Shown: positions 54,883 through 64,000 of the stretch, in pieces
How the letters are laid out: each line of letters starts with the position of its first letter
Numbering within the stretch: position 1 is the first letter of the stretch
DNA from: Bacillota bacterium
GTDB lineage: Bacteria; Bacillota; Clostridia; Acetivibrionales; Acetivibrionaceae
Assembly: GCA_023398495.1 (NCBI GenBank)
Contig: JAEWSG010000142.1
Coordinates: 78,154 to 142,153, forward strand
Direction of reading: 5' to 3'
DNA: 64,000 nt
Program-made: the position numbers and the translations under genes
The notes under the pieces: generated by a model
What the model was told of the DNA's origin: nothing
Databases searched by the model: none
The model's input: the letters and a program-made list of their open reading frames with translations, nothing else

Positions 54883-55497
54883 TCAACATTTCCAATCGAT
54901 TTTTGCAGGGTTTGGCTCGTTCTTCACAGCAATTTCGCATAATGAAACTTCCATTTTCCTGCATTCTTCAGAGGCATATAGCTCAATCTGTTCCCACGGT
55001 GCGTCTGTTCCAATCTGGTCATAAGCGACTGCAAGTGCTCCATAAAAGGCAAGCCCTATGCAATGCCTTGCTGAATGAATAGTCGATGCACATTGGCCAA
55101 TCGCCCGTGCAGAAGCCTGTGCAACAGGGTTTTCTTCTGCTTCTCGGGCAGCAGAATGGCACTCAAGGATTATTGCTTTTGCCTGCGGCAGTTTGATTTT
55201 TCCTGATAACCAGTCACGTGCAGCATTTAATGCACTTTGCGGACGCATGTCATCAGGATAATACTTGTGCCATAGAGGCAATATAAATAGCTCTGAATAG
55301 TTTACCGCCCAAATTACAAGTGTGGTCTTACTCTGACTTTCAATTAATCTCATAAGCGACTGGATATAGGGGGCCTTCCAGGCACTTAACATTTTTCTTG
55401 CTTTTTTCATACAATACCCCATTCCTGTCATAAATCTCAGCAAATTCGTTTTGTTTGAGAAAGCTACATCATTGCTAACCTTAAAGCTTTCTACCAT
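54883..55497 (-). CDS. Imm-5-like putative immunity protein (orphan)
   Basis: The 204-residue product (an internal Met at 55407 is an alternative start) matches from memory the 'putative immunity protein' family: 'ALNAARDWLSGKIKLPQAKAI', 'CHSAAREAEENPVAQASARA', 'SARHCIGLAFYGALAVAYD' and a terminal 'NEPNPAKIDWKC'. It is helical with no signal peptide. No matching toxin gene is adjacent, so it is an orphan immunity gene, as often seen near defence or polymorphic-toxin cargo. It lies at the right end of the repeat-bounded island. Confidence 0.7.
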   Translation of the reverse strand: MVESFKVSNDVAFSNKTNLLRFMTGMGYCMKKARKMLSAWKAPYIQSLMRLIESQSKTTLVIWAVNYSELFILPLWHKYYPDDMRPQSALNAARDWLSGKIKLPQAKAIILECHSAAREAEENPVAQASARAIGQCASTIHSARHCIGLAFYGALAVAYDQIGTDAPWEQIELYASEECRKMEVSLCEIAVKNEPNPAKIDWKC

Positions 55498-55574
55498 TAT
55501 ACTACTTTAATTTTTCAAAATACAATACCAACCCAAATGAGCCCATAAAAAAACAGCAAATTTAGATCATAACC

Positions 55575-55892
55575 TTGTTTTAGTGTCAAACGACGGAATG
55601 CTTGACCTGAGCATTAAAAGAAAAGCTACGGGGCATCGAGCCCCTTCGCTTTTACCTCTTTCACTTCGTTCGAAAGAGGTAAGCAGTGGCCGAAAGCTTG
55701 ATAATTTTTCAGCAAAAATGCCACGGATGGCATTTTTAGCGCCTCGGGACAGGATGTCCCATAGGCGCGGCGAAAAATTATCAAGCCGAGGTCCGATTTT
55801 TGTGCAGCAAAATATCGTTCATCTGTCTGCCGAATGGCATCCTACTGATTTTTTGCGAAGGTCACGCATGGAGTCGTTTGACACTAAAACAA
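55575..55892 (-). repeat. ~318-bp multi-hairpin inverted-terminal-repeat element, copy 2 (inverted)
   Basis: The reverse complement of copy 1 at 27999-28313 along its whole length. Ends: TTGTTTTAGTGTCAAACGAC and GTCGTTTGACACTAAAACAA. Hairpins GGGGCATCGAGCCCC, AAAATGCCACGGATGGCATTTT and GGGACAGGATGTCCC are conserved, with swapped loop bases relative to copy 1. The flank ATAACC before the left end also matches copy 1's right flank. With copy 1 it brackets 27.3 kb. Confidence 0.85.
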
Positions 55893-56089
55893 CAGGCACT
55901 GATTCCAAATCAGCTCCATAATATCAAAATTTAGCTATTATACTTTTGTAGATGGTTATAATTTAAGAGAATTTTCTTCTGTAATCAAGTAAAACTTAAA
56001 CTTATTAATATCATTCCCATAATATGGCTCACGAAAATTATATACACCCCACATTTTCCTTCGAAAGCATCAAAGCATAAATTTCCCTG

Positions 56090-59000
56090 CTATTTATCCC
56101 CTACAACCTGATTGCGACCATTGTTTTTTGCTGTGTAGAGGTTCTTGTCAGCATTGCCGATCAGAGAAAAACGGTCATCATCCTGTGAAAACATTGCAGC
56201 ACCAATACTGACTGTGACCTTTAATTCTAGCTGGTTATCGCCGTCTTTATATGGAATTGTAAGATCCTCAATAGTTTTTCGGATTTTTTCCGCTACAACA
56301 AGAGTACCTTCATATGAAGTTTCTAACATGATTACCGTAAATTCTTCACCACCGTAGCGTGCAACGATATCACTACATCTTACAGTATTCTGGATACTTT
56401 TTGCGACTTTTATAAGAACCAGGTCTCCTATTTGATGCCCGTAGGTATCGTTAAATAATTTAAAATTGTCAATATCCAGCATTAAAAGGCTTAACGGTAT
56501 TTTATAGCGTTTTGCCTGAGCTTCTGCTTTGGAAATGTAGTTGTCAAAAAAGGCTCTGTTATATATACCGGTTAGGCCATCTGATATCGCTCTTTGATAG
56601 AGTTTGGCATTTTCGATGGATATACTCATTTGTGATGAAAGTAAGTTTAAAATCCCTACCCGATCTGGAGTAAAAGCGCCATAAGTAGCATTATTTTCCA
56701 GATATAATATTCTCTTCACCTCTCCCGTGTGCATCAGCGGCATGCATAGAATTGACCTAGGTCTATACAGACTGATATATTGGTCTCCTACATACATGCT
56801 TTTTAGTGCATCAGGAAGAACGATGGTTTTGCCGGTTCTTACAACATAATGAATCAATGACTCTGGGAATTTCTTAATTAGAGCTTCTTTGGAATCCATG
56901 TTTATCGTTTCATCTAAAATATTATGTTCTACCTCTACAAGATACTCTTCATTTTCTTTACTTAGTAAAATAATCTTCTGTGCCCCAGCATTTTCGGTAA
57001 TGACTTTGATAAGTTTCTCTGTAAGGCTCCTATAGTTTATTTCTTGAGAAAGAGCCTGTAAGGATTTAATTACAGATACAAAATCTATATTATTTCTGCC
57101 CTGTATTGAAGTCAAATGGGTTGTTGTAAATTTACTAACTGTTCCCTCTAAATGGGAATGAATTGCAGCAGCTTGATTATTTGTCGTGATTTTTGACAGT
57201 TGGGGATAGGAGTCAACTAAATGCTTGACTTTTGCCTTTGCACCCCAAATACTGTAGCAACGACTGGCAGAATTCAAATATCTATATGCAATATCTTCTG
57301 CTGAAATAGACAAAAAATATCTGCCTGCCAGTTCATTAGCCAGAGCCTCATCATTAATAAATTCATTTTGTGCAGCAAGGGCAATAGCCTGTACATAGTG
57401 CTGTATTGCTTTCTTATGATTATTTTGTACCTTTGCAAGTTCGGCTTCTATCAAATAGACTTTGTGTTGATAATTCATAGGAGCATATTTGGCATGAATT
57501 CTTAGCTTTTTCAAATTGGATTCCACAGTTCTCATGAGGGTACGTTTTCTCAAGATAGTGCTGCCGGGGTATAGTGCTAAATCAATCAGGCACTCATAAA
57601 AAAGGTATACAGGAACATGTGCCAGTCCGGCAACACTATCTGTACTGGAATGAATCTTCTCGGCACAGATATACGCTTCTTCATAATTATAGAACATATA
57701 AGTTAATCCGGCCTTGTCAAGGTAAAATGTGAAAAATGTTGTTGTGTTGTGAGAGGATATACAGGAATTCACAAACTCTTCTTCAATTAGTAATGGTCCT
57801 GAAAGCGAACTTGGATTGTCATTTAGATCTATTAAATTGGAGATTGACTGCAATGTTAGGAGATTTAACTTAATGGTAAATGCGCTGTTCATTTTTTCTT
57901 GTGACTGTTGTGCCATTTCATATACTTTTTCAAGATTCATGCCACAAAAATATGCGTTACGAGCCTTATTATATAACGCAATGTTGGCGTACTCAAAGTC
58001 TCCGCACTCTATTGCCTTTAAATAGGCTTCCTCAAAGGTGGCAACAGTGTCCTTCATTTTTTGGCGATGTTGTTGGCATACTGCACCAATCAGCATGAGA
58101 TGCATTCCCTGTACTTCAGGTAAATACAATTTTTCTGTTAATGATATGTAAAGTTTTGCCCATTTTTCTGCTTCATCAAAACGGTACAATGAACGCATCA
58201 AGACACTTAAAGCAACATATGCTATAGGAGTTAGATGGCTGTTTCCATAAGTCAGGCATAAATGAATGCCCTTCATTCCTACTAGGGAAAACAACAAGAG
58301 TTTATTTGATAAATATGCTGCAAACCCTGTTAGCCAAAGGATACGAGTCACAGCAACCATAAATTCATCTTTCATTAAAAAGTGATTAACGATTTGGTCT
58401 TGTGTTTTTCCGTGCAACAATAGATTTGTTTTAAGTAAAGCAAAGAGAATATCCAACTCACACGGATTTTTTCGAATGTGAATTTTGCATAGACGCAATA
58501 CATCAATACCCAGATTGGCAGCATCAGCTTCTCTATTCTGAGTAAGCATTGAACGCATCATGATTTCATAAATTTTCAGATCATCAATTAAGTTTTTCGA
58601 ATGGGAAAGAGCAATCTGCGTATAATGCTCCATATCATGGTAGTTCCCGCATAAATAAGCCGATTCAGCGGCAGCACTGTATAGCGAATGTGACAGTGTA
58701 TAATAATCATTAGTCCACTCATTCTCATTGAGCATTTCGATGCCTTTTTTGTTATATTCAAAGGCTATTGCGTAGGAGGTAGAATTTTGTGCTTTTTTAC
58801 CTGCCAAGAGGTTAAAATGGGCAAGTTTCTTTTTGTCTTCTTGGTGGACAATGCATTTTGCTCCTATATTTAAATGGTGAGTAATGTCAAAAATCCTATC
58901 ATCAATTTTATCAGAAGGAGTATTCTCCAATATTAGCTGTCCAATTTTTAGGTGGACACTTTTTTTGGTATCTTCATCAATATGAGAATATGCGGCATAT

Positions 59001-61042
59001 TGAACTTTGTCATGGAGAAATTTGTAAGCTGCGTTAAAATTGTTTGTGTTGTTAGTAATGAATTTATATGAGCGATCTATAGGAATAATCAGATTTTCTT
59101 TCAACGCATCCCATAGGATTGACGCAGTCTCCTTCATGGAATGTTCATAAACTATGGAAAGAGTGTTTAAGTCAAATTTATTTCCGATACTTGCAGCAAG
59201 TTGAAGAATTTCCTGAGTATTAGGAGGTAACTTTTTGATTTTTTCCGACATCAATTCAACAACGTTATCTGTTATGCTTTTTTCATTAAGCTTTTCAATA
59301 TCCCAAACCCAAGATCCTTTTGTTAAATCGAAGACTATTAAATTTTCCTGATAGAGGGATTTTAAAAATTGATTTACATAAAATGGGTTGCCTTGGGTCT
59401 TCTGAAAGCATATTCTGCTAAGTTCTGCTGCTTCGGAAGGAACACATTTTATTGCATCACAAATTAACTGCTGGATATCCGTTTCGGCAAGGGGAAGAAG
59501 ACTGATGGTTTCAATTCCCGTCTTGCTTTTGCTGATTTGCTGAAGTGTCATAAATAGAGGATGAAGGGGTGAAACTTCATTTTCTCTGTAAGATCCTATA
59601 AAATATATATATTGTATATCTGTTGTAAATAATTCAATCATTTTTAATGTCTGGGTATCAGTCCACTGTAAATCATCTATAAAAATAACCAACGGCTGCT
59701 CTTTGGTTGCAAGTGCCTTAACAAAGCTTTGGAACACCATCAAAAAACGATTTTGATTTTTTGCAGGATCCAATTCGGGAATCGGAGGCTGTTTGCCGAT
59801 AATTGTTTCCAATTGAGGAACAACATCAACAAGCACCTGACCATTGTTTCCAAGGGAGGATAACATTCTATCCTTCCACTTTGCCATTTGTTTGTCACTT
59901 TCACCTAAAATCTTTGTGATCAGTTCCTGTATTGCTTGGATAATAGGCATATAAGGAGTATTTCGGCCAAATTGCTCTGCTTTTCCAGAAATAAAATAAC
60001 CCCGTTTATTAAGGGGGGACTTATAGATTTCATGAACTAAAACTGATTTACCAATACCTGATACTCCTGATATCATTAAGATCTTGGAAGTGCCATTTTC
60101 AACAACTTCATTAAAGCCTTTTAGAAGAGTATTAATTTCTTTTTCTCTGCCGTAAAGTTTTTCTGGTATTTCAAATTTTTCCGGTATATCTTTTTCACCA
60201 ATGATAAAATTGTCTAATGTGAAGTTGTTCAAAAAACTTTTTTGACATTGCTTTAGATCATGGATTATACCGAAACTACTCTGATAGCGTTCCTCTGCGT
60301 TTTTTGCCAAAAGTTTCATAATTATGTCGGAAACGGATAAAGGGATATCTTTGTGCCTTTGAGCAGGCGGAACGGGAATTCTTGCAATGTGGCAGTGTAT
60401 AATTTCAAGAATATCATTTGATCCAAAGCATGGTGAACCTGTAATAATTTCATATAACGTCATACCCATGGAATAATAATCACTGCGGTAATCAATACTT
60501 CGATTCATTCTGCCGGTCTGTTCAGGAGACATATATAACAATGTACCTTCAAGAGATTGAGGGTCCATTGCCGTCTGTAGTTCTCTGGATAATTTGGAGG
60601 AAATGCCAAAGTCAATGAGTTTAAGAGATTTCTCTTTCTCATCCCACAAAATATTAGAAGGATTGATATCTTTGTGTATTACATTTTTAGAATGAACTTC
60701 TCCAATGGCCTCAACCAATTGGATTGCGATATCAAAAAACTCAGAAAGATTGACTTCTCTGGATTTAACAATTTTGCTTATGGGTTCACCATGAAAATAC
60801 TCCATGATAATTGCAGACTTGCTTCCGTGCTGTTCAAAATTAAGCATTTTTATTATATTTTTATGATTAAACTCGCTGCCTATATCAAATTCGAATTGCA
60901 ACGCACTAATCTCGCTAAAGGAAGGGGTTTCATTCTGTAAAATTTTTATAATAACGGGTGTATTATCAGTGGTACGAATTCCGCTGAAAATATTGGATAG
61001 ATTGCTTTGATATATTAATTTAACATCTGAATAATTTTCCAT
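56090..61042 (-). CDS. Giant Ser/Thr kinase-AAA ATPase-TPR-GAF-GGDEF signalling protein
   Basis: The start is taken at 61042 (MENYSDVKLIYQ), giving 1650 residues; the in-frame 61051 start is also possible. Domains: a protein kinase (~8-270) with 'VIHKDINPSNILWD' near 126 and 'LIDFG' near 146; a STAND-like ATPase with P-loop 'ISGVSGIGKSVLV' near 329; ~700 residues of helical TPR-like repeats; a GAF domain (~1270-1420); and a diguanylate cyclase with GGEEF near 1561. The kinase-ATPase-GAF-cyclase order is known from large bacterial sensor proteins. The HRD motif reads HKD, with the Arg replaced. The GGEEF motif is intact, so cyclic-di-GMP synthesis is likely. No partner genes are adjacent, and the input signal is unknown. 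Confidence 0.9.
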   Translation of the reverse strand: MENYSDVKLIYQSNLSNIFSGIRTTDNTPVIIKILQNETPSFSEISALQFEFDIGSEFNHKNIIKMLNFEQHGSKSAIIMEYFHGEPISKIVKSREVNLSEFFDIAIQLVEAIGEVHSKNVIHKDINPSNILWDEKEKSLKLIDFGISSKLSRELQTAMDPQSLEGTLLYMSPEQTGRMNRSIDYRSDYYSMGMTLYEIITGSPCFGSNDILEIIHCHIARIPVPPAQRHKDIPLSVSDIIMKLLAKNAEERYQSSFGIIHDLKQCQKSFLNNFTLDNFIIGEKDIPEKFEIPEKLYGREKEINTLLKGFNEVVENGTSKILMISGVSGIGKSVLVHEIYKSPLNKRGYFISGKAEQFGRNTPYMPIIQAIQELITKILGESDKQMAKWKDRMLSSLGNNGQVLVDVVPQLETIIGKQPPIPELDPAKNQNRFLMVFQSFVKALATKEQPLVIFIDDLQWTDTQTLKMIELFTTDIQYIYFIGSYRENEVSPLHPLFMTLQQISKSKTGIETISLLPLAETDIQQLICDAIKCVPSEAAELSRICFQKTQGNPFYVNQFLKSLYQENLIVFDLTKGSWVWDIEKLNEKSITDNVVELMSEKIKKLPPNTQEILQLAASIGNKFDLNTLSIVYEHSMKETASILWDALKENLIIPIDRSYKFITNNTNNFNAAYKFLHDKVQYAAYSHIDEDTKKSVHLKIGQLILENTPSDKIDDRIFDITHHLNIGAKCIVHQEDKKKLAHFNLLAGKKAQNSTSYAIAFEYNKKGIEMLNENEWTNDYYTLSHSLYSAAAESAYLCGNYHDMEHYTQIALSHSKNLIDDLKIYEIMMRSMLTQNREADAANLGIDVLRLCKIHIRKNPCELDILFALLKTNLLLHGKTQDQIVNHFLMKDEFMVAVTRILWLTGFAAYLSNKLLLFSLVGMKGIHLCLTYGNSHLTPIAYVALSVLMRSLYRFDEAEKWAKLYISLTEKLYLPEVQGMHLMLIGAVCQQHRQKMKDTVATFEEAYLKAIECGDFEYANIALYNKARNAYFCGMNLEKVYEMAQQSQEKMNSAFTIKLNLLTLQSISNLIDLNDNPSSLSGPLLIEEEFVNSCISSHNTTTFFTFYLDKAGLTYMFYNYEEAYICAEKIHSSTDSVAGLAHVPVYLFYECLIDLALYPGSTILRKRTLMRTVESNLKKLRIHAKYAPMNYQHKVYLIEAELAKVQNNHKKAIQHYVQAIALAAQNEFINDEALANELAGRYFLSISAEDIAYRYLNSASRCYSIWGAKAKVKHLVDSYPQLSKITTNNQAAAIHSHLEGTVSKFTTTHLTSIQGRNNIDFVSVIKSLQALSQEINYRSLTEKLIKVITENAGAQKIILLSKENEEYLVEVEHNILDETINMDSKEALIKKFPESLIHYVVRTGKTIVLPDALKSMYVGDQYISLYRPRSILCMPLMHTGEVKRILYLENNATYGAFTPDRVGILNLLSSQMSISIENAKLYQRAISDGLTGIYNRAFFDNYISKAEAQAKRYKIPLSLLMLDIDNFKLFNDTYGHQIGDLVLIKVAKSIQNTVRCSDIVARYGGEEFTVIMLETSYEGTLVVAEKIRKTIEDLTIPYKDGDNQLELKVTVSIGAAMFSQDDDRFSLIGNADKNLYTAKNNGRNQVVGDK

Positions 61043-61153
61043 TTTAAGCAAATATTAAAACATCCCCTTCCTATAAATATACCTTAATATATTTATCGGT
61101 AAACGCTTGGAATTTATTAGTTTATTTGCTCAAACCTAGATCAAATTTTTTAA

Positions 61154-61243
61154 TTATAAATCAACACCACTAGTACGACACTCCTGGATAATAGACCTCC
61201 ATTTTGAAAGATGATACTGACGTTTTACTTCTTTGGCATCCAT
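61154..61243 (-). pseudogene. IS66-type accessory gene (tnpA) remnant
   Basis: A 29-codon frame beginning 'MDAKEVKRQYHLSKWRSIIQ' and stopping after 'TSGVDL', behind AAGGAG, matches the N-terminus of IS66 TnpA accessory proteins. The rest of the element is absent. Confidence 0.6.
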
Positions 61244-61405
61244 CAATTATTTCTCCTTTAAAGTTTTTAGAGTTACTTTAAAAACTATTATAGAAGAATT
61301 ATCTCATAATCCTTAATTCTTTGCGAGGTACGCATGGTTTACCGTTTACGTTGATACGGAAGCAATATAACTATATCAGAAAGATTGCAAAAGAAGGATT
61401 TTATT

Positions 61406-61449
61406 AAAAAGGCAGCTCCAAATTTTAACCAGTGGAGCTGCCTTTTTTT
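61406..61449. terminator. Bidirectional terminator
   Basis: GGCAGCTCCA (61411-61420) pairs perfectly with TGGAGCTGCC (61433-61442), flanked by an A-run on the left and a T-run on the right, so it can stop transcripts on either strand. Confidence 0.8.
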
Positions 61450-61514
61450 GACTACGTGTGGTGTTCCATCGCTTACCACCCAAATACTAGGTGGGGATTA
61501 TTTTCGCTTACCAC

Positions 61515-61700
61515 TCACGTTCCATCTTGGTGATGGTACCATGTACTAGTATCAGCTTTGGGCCCATTAGGAGCTAGCTTGTCAGCTTTCGGAAACTCTT
61601 TATTCCAACCTTCAATCTCCATTCGAAAATGCACCAAAACATCTGAATCATGACATTTGTATTCTGTGTTTTTGTCATAACTCAGTGTAAAATTGTATAT
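61515..61700 (-). pseudogene. Polymorphic-toxin tail remnant (WHH/HNH-like nuclease)
   Basis: A start-less frame of ~60 codons ends 'GWNKEFPKADKLAP...STWYHHQDGT' at TGA (61517-61515). The 'WxHHQD' ending resembles the core of HNH/Endo VII toxin domains (WHH/LHH type), where it normally continues with a further conserved stretch. It is cut short here. It is a fossil of a toxin cassette. Confidence 0.5.
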
Positions 61701-61719
61701 AAGTACAAATTACCATATA

Positions 61720-61959
61720 TTAAAATACTTTTAAACTTGGATTACAAAATCCTGTCACAAAATCCATCAAATCAAGAAAAATATCCTCCATATCAGAATT
61801 ACAACTAGAACGTAACTCTATCAAGTTATTCATCATACTATTTTTATCCATTCCTGCCTCTTTATATTCTATTAATAACTCGCGTAATAATAATAAATCC
61901 CCTTGACTTATACTCATTTTACTTAATAAAGATTGTCTAAAATCCTCATCTATCATCAT
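61720..61959 (-). CDS. Candidate immunity protein for the Tse2-like fragment
   Basis: This 79-residue acidic, helical protein ('FRQSLLSKMSISQGDLLLLRELLIEYKEAG', 'SDMEDIFLDLMDFVTGF') overlaps the upstream toxin frame by four bases (ATGA). No family is recognised. Its position is that of the cognate immunity gene in polymorphic-toxin cassettes, which always follow the toxin tip. It is cytoplasmic and very short for such proteins, so it may itself be truncated. Confidence 0.5.
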   Translation of the reverse strand: MMIDEDFRQSLLSKMSISQGDLLLLRELLIEYKEAGMDKNSMMNNLIELRSSCNSDMEDIFLDLMDFVTGFCNPSLKVF

Positions 61960-62306
61960 TTATCCAGCCCCCATCTTAATAATGTTTCCTCTAAAGCTTT
62001 TTGATAATCCTCAAACGTCATAGTTCTAGTTGGTTGAATAGTTCCATGCCCTGGACTATCAGGAACATATTTTAAATCAGAACCTAAATCATTGATATTT
62101 ATTGACCATACAGGATCTTTACCTGTTCCTCCATATGCTGTTGGTTTACGATGTATTGGTAAATCATTTGGACTTGGTGAAACAGACATACCTCCTGTAT
62201 TGGGATGAACCATACCATTTTCACCAATAGGAATATCTATATTATGCCTTACTCCTAATGTTCTAGCAGACTCTCCTACTTTAGGAGTACCATTATTTTC
62301 TGTCAT
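61956..62306 (-). pseudogene. Tse2-like ADP-ribosyltransferase toxin tip, detached fragment
   Basis: The 116-residue frame ('MVHPNTGGMSVSPSPNDLP', 'GGTGKDPVWSININDLG', 'PDSPGHGTIQPTRTMTF', 'ALEETLLRWG') matches my recollection of Tse2-type toxin ADP-ribosyltransferase domains. The frame continues upstream without a Met to about 62388 ('KTIVTDFNNAGVGNKGTGKIYRG'), including the likely start of the domain, and then meets a stop at the IS110 side. The secretion and linker parts are missing, so it is an orphan tip cut by the insertion. Expression from the Met at 62306 is possible but would lack the N-terminal part of the domain. Confidence 0.6.
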
Positions 62307-62533
62307 ACCTCTATAAATCTTACCCGTTCCCTTGTTACCAACTCCCGCATTATTGAAGTCAGTAACTATAGTTTTATCCGTTTGCTTTTAACTCCCTCAA
62401 AAAAACAAACAGTATATAAACCCTTCATCAAGGCTATTTTCAAAATCCTACCAGTATTTTACCATAAAAACAGTACTACAATAAAGCTTTTTATCCTTGC
62501 TTTTCTTTTGCTCCTGCTACTTCCTGCACCTTC

Positions 62534-63784
62534 TCAAATGGCTTGTATTCCATCTTTGTCCGCATCATGCCATAAATATCTAACCGCCCTGCGAGATACA
62601 CAAACAAGGGCTTGGGGCTTCGTTTTACCTTCTTTAATTTCACCTTCAAAATATTCTCTAAACACTGGATGCCTTGGCTTGCCTGATGGTGAAATCTGCA
62701 CCAACTGAATAGCTAAAAAGTGAAATATAGCATTTAAAACCCTGTTTCCCTGTCTGCTCCTTTGGTATTTGCCTTTTCCTGCCGAACTGAAATTTACAGG
62801 ACACACGCCGCAAAACTGGGCTAATTTATCAGAATTCGGAAACCTTTGAACATTTCCAATCTCGGAAATAATGTTAGAAGCAGTAATTAAATTGATACCG
62901 GGCATTGTTTAAAGCTTGTACCCTGTTAAATCAATTAATCTTTCCAATTCATTGTCAATAGCCTCATTTTCCTGCCTTTTGAAACGAATTTCTTTTACAA
63001 GGCTTTTAATAATCAAGTCTCTTTCATATTGGAAGTCCTTTTCCTTTGGGCTGTTCTGCTCTGATAATGTCAATATCATTTCTGCCTGTTCCTGCTTCAT
63101 TCCTTTATGTATTGTCCTCAATTCTTCTAAAAGCGTTTCTGACTTTACACCCTTTAAATACTGTGGGTGTGGGTACTTCTCCCAAAATAACAAAGCTGTT
63201 TTATTGTCCACAGCACATAAATATTTCTTGTAACTTGGATAGACATTTGTTAAATTGGAATTTAATTGATTCTTGGCAATAAAAATCCCTTTAACAAGGC
63301 TGTTCCTGCGTTTTACAAGTTGGCGAATAGTCCAATGTAAATCGTTGTGTTCTTCATCTGGTAAAGTGTCCACCATATCACGCAAAATTTTGGCAACACA
63401 AAACGCATCGTACCCATCATTCTTTTTACTCATTGGGGCACTCGACCGCATGGCATCAGTATAAGCAGGGTTTACATGTTTTACAGTAAATTTATGCCCT
63501 AAAAGGTAAGAAGCAAAATTCCTTCCAAATCCTCTGGTATCTTCAAGTCCGAAACATGGGGATAAGTCCTTATAAATCTTTTTTACATCCTGCATGAATT
63601 TATCAAATTTTGAAGGTCTATTTTCAAAAGTAATTTCACCTAAAATATTAGTCCAGCAATCTATTACAACCGCAACATGAATATCTTTATGCATGTCGAT
63701 TCCAATAAAAGCTGTTTTTCTTTTCTCGTAAATATTTATCCTCTCCTTTTTTCCTGTCTCCACAAAACCTATCGGCAACCGCAC
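62534..63784 (-). mobile_element. IS110-family transposase, broken by a stop codon and a 3' frameshift
   Basis: The N-terminal part (62909-63784) has the DEDD-type start 'FIGIDMHKDIHVAVVID', 'GLEDTRGFG' and 'KNDGYDAFCVAKIL'. A TAA replaces a sense codon between 'LTGYKL' and 'TMPGINLITASNI'. The C-terminal Transposase_20 part (62534-62905) then continues in the same frame through 'LAQFCGVCPV' and 'GKGKYQRSRQGNRVLNAI'. Near the end 'RYLWHDADKD' replaces the expected 'YGMM' motif, which appears in another frame, so there is a second lesion. The best ribosome site (AAGGAGAGG) is followed by ATT instead of ATG. The element is probably inactive and can move only in trans. Confidence 0.85.
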
Positions 63785-64000
63785 TTTATGAGCATTAAGC
63801 CTTTTGACCCTGCAAGGGAGTTGTAAACCTGTCTATTTTTTATGTGACAAATTACGTGAAAATGGCTTCACGAGCCTATTACACTACTTTTCAACACAAT
63901 TAGATTGATAACATTAGTCACTGCAAAATTTACAAAGCCCTGTTCATTCAGGTATTACAAAGCAAACGGACAAACTCCAAACGCTTTTACGCTCTGAATT

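Noticed and set aside
63785..64000. Possible gene at the right edge
   Set aside because: No good open frame on either strand; it is probably the non-coding side of the IS110 copy and its insertion site.

Overview
The window reads as a low-GC Clostridia chromosome, probably Ruminiclostridium-like. The reasons are AT-rich DNA, strong AAGGAGG-type ribosome sites, a secreted copper-amine-oxidase-N protein beside a large secreted partner, and hybrid NRPS/PKS genes of clostridial type. No 16S or other marker gene is present, so the genus is an inference.

Region 1 (1-21.7 kb, all minus strand) is a hybrid NRPS/trans-AT PKS gene cluster that runs off the left edge. In transcription order it encodes a discrete malonyl-type acyltransferase, a C-A-T-E NRPS whose A-domain code reads as asparagine (so D-Asn is predicted), a ClbP/ZmaM-like S12 peptidase fused to a peptide-exporting ABC transporter, a C-T protein, an AT-less KS-DH-KR-ACP PKS, a B12-binding radical SAM enzyme, and a C(half)-A NRPS with an inserted FkbM-type methyltransferase. 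An initiating D-Asn module beside a membrane S12 peptidase is the signature of the N-acyl-D-Asn prodrug strategy of colibactin, zwittermicin and xenocoumacin. Three of the proteins carry a condensation half-domain at one end.

Region 2 (21.8-30.5 kb) is a mosaic. It holds a decayed ATPase plus TOPRIM-like pair, a small membrane protein, a 230-bp near-palindromic element, two secreted proteins, a ~315-bp multi-hairpin repeat, a membrane C39 peptidase-like protein and a broken Bro-N/Fic gene.

Region 3 (30.3-34.9 kb) contains a Ro60/TROVE RNA-binding protein preceded by a pair of diverged structured hairpins that may be Y-RNA-like. Next to it are two paralogous EcsC-like helical proteins, one of them broken by a deletion at an 11-bp direct repeat.

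Region 4 (35-55.5 kb, minus strand) is a type 1 BREX phage-defence island: xre, brxA, brxB, brxC, an AlbA_2/Schlafen-like ATPase, pglX, pglZ and brxL. Two cargo modules sit between pglX and pglZ. One is a deaminase-fold toxin with an Imm1-type immunity protein; the other is an AAA ATPase with a PD-(D/E)XK-like protein. An ArdC-like metallopeptidase gene, apparently frameshifted, follows brxL, and a UDG-like protein and an Imm-5-like orphan precede the operon. An inverted second copy of the ~315-bp repeat lies just beyond, so the 27.3 kb between the two copies is bounded by inverted repeats.

Region 5 (56-64 kb, minus strand) has a giant Ser/Thr kinase-AAA-TPR-GAF-GGDEF signalling protein, remnants of an IS66 accessory gene and of polymorphic-toxin tails (WHH-nuclease-like and Tse2-like ADP-ribosyltransferase-like), and a twice-broken IS110 transposase.
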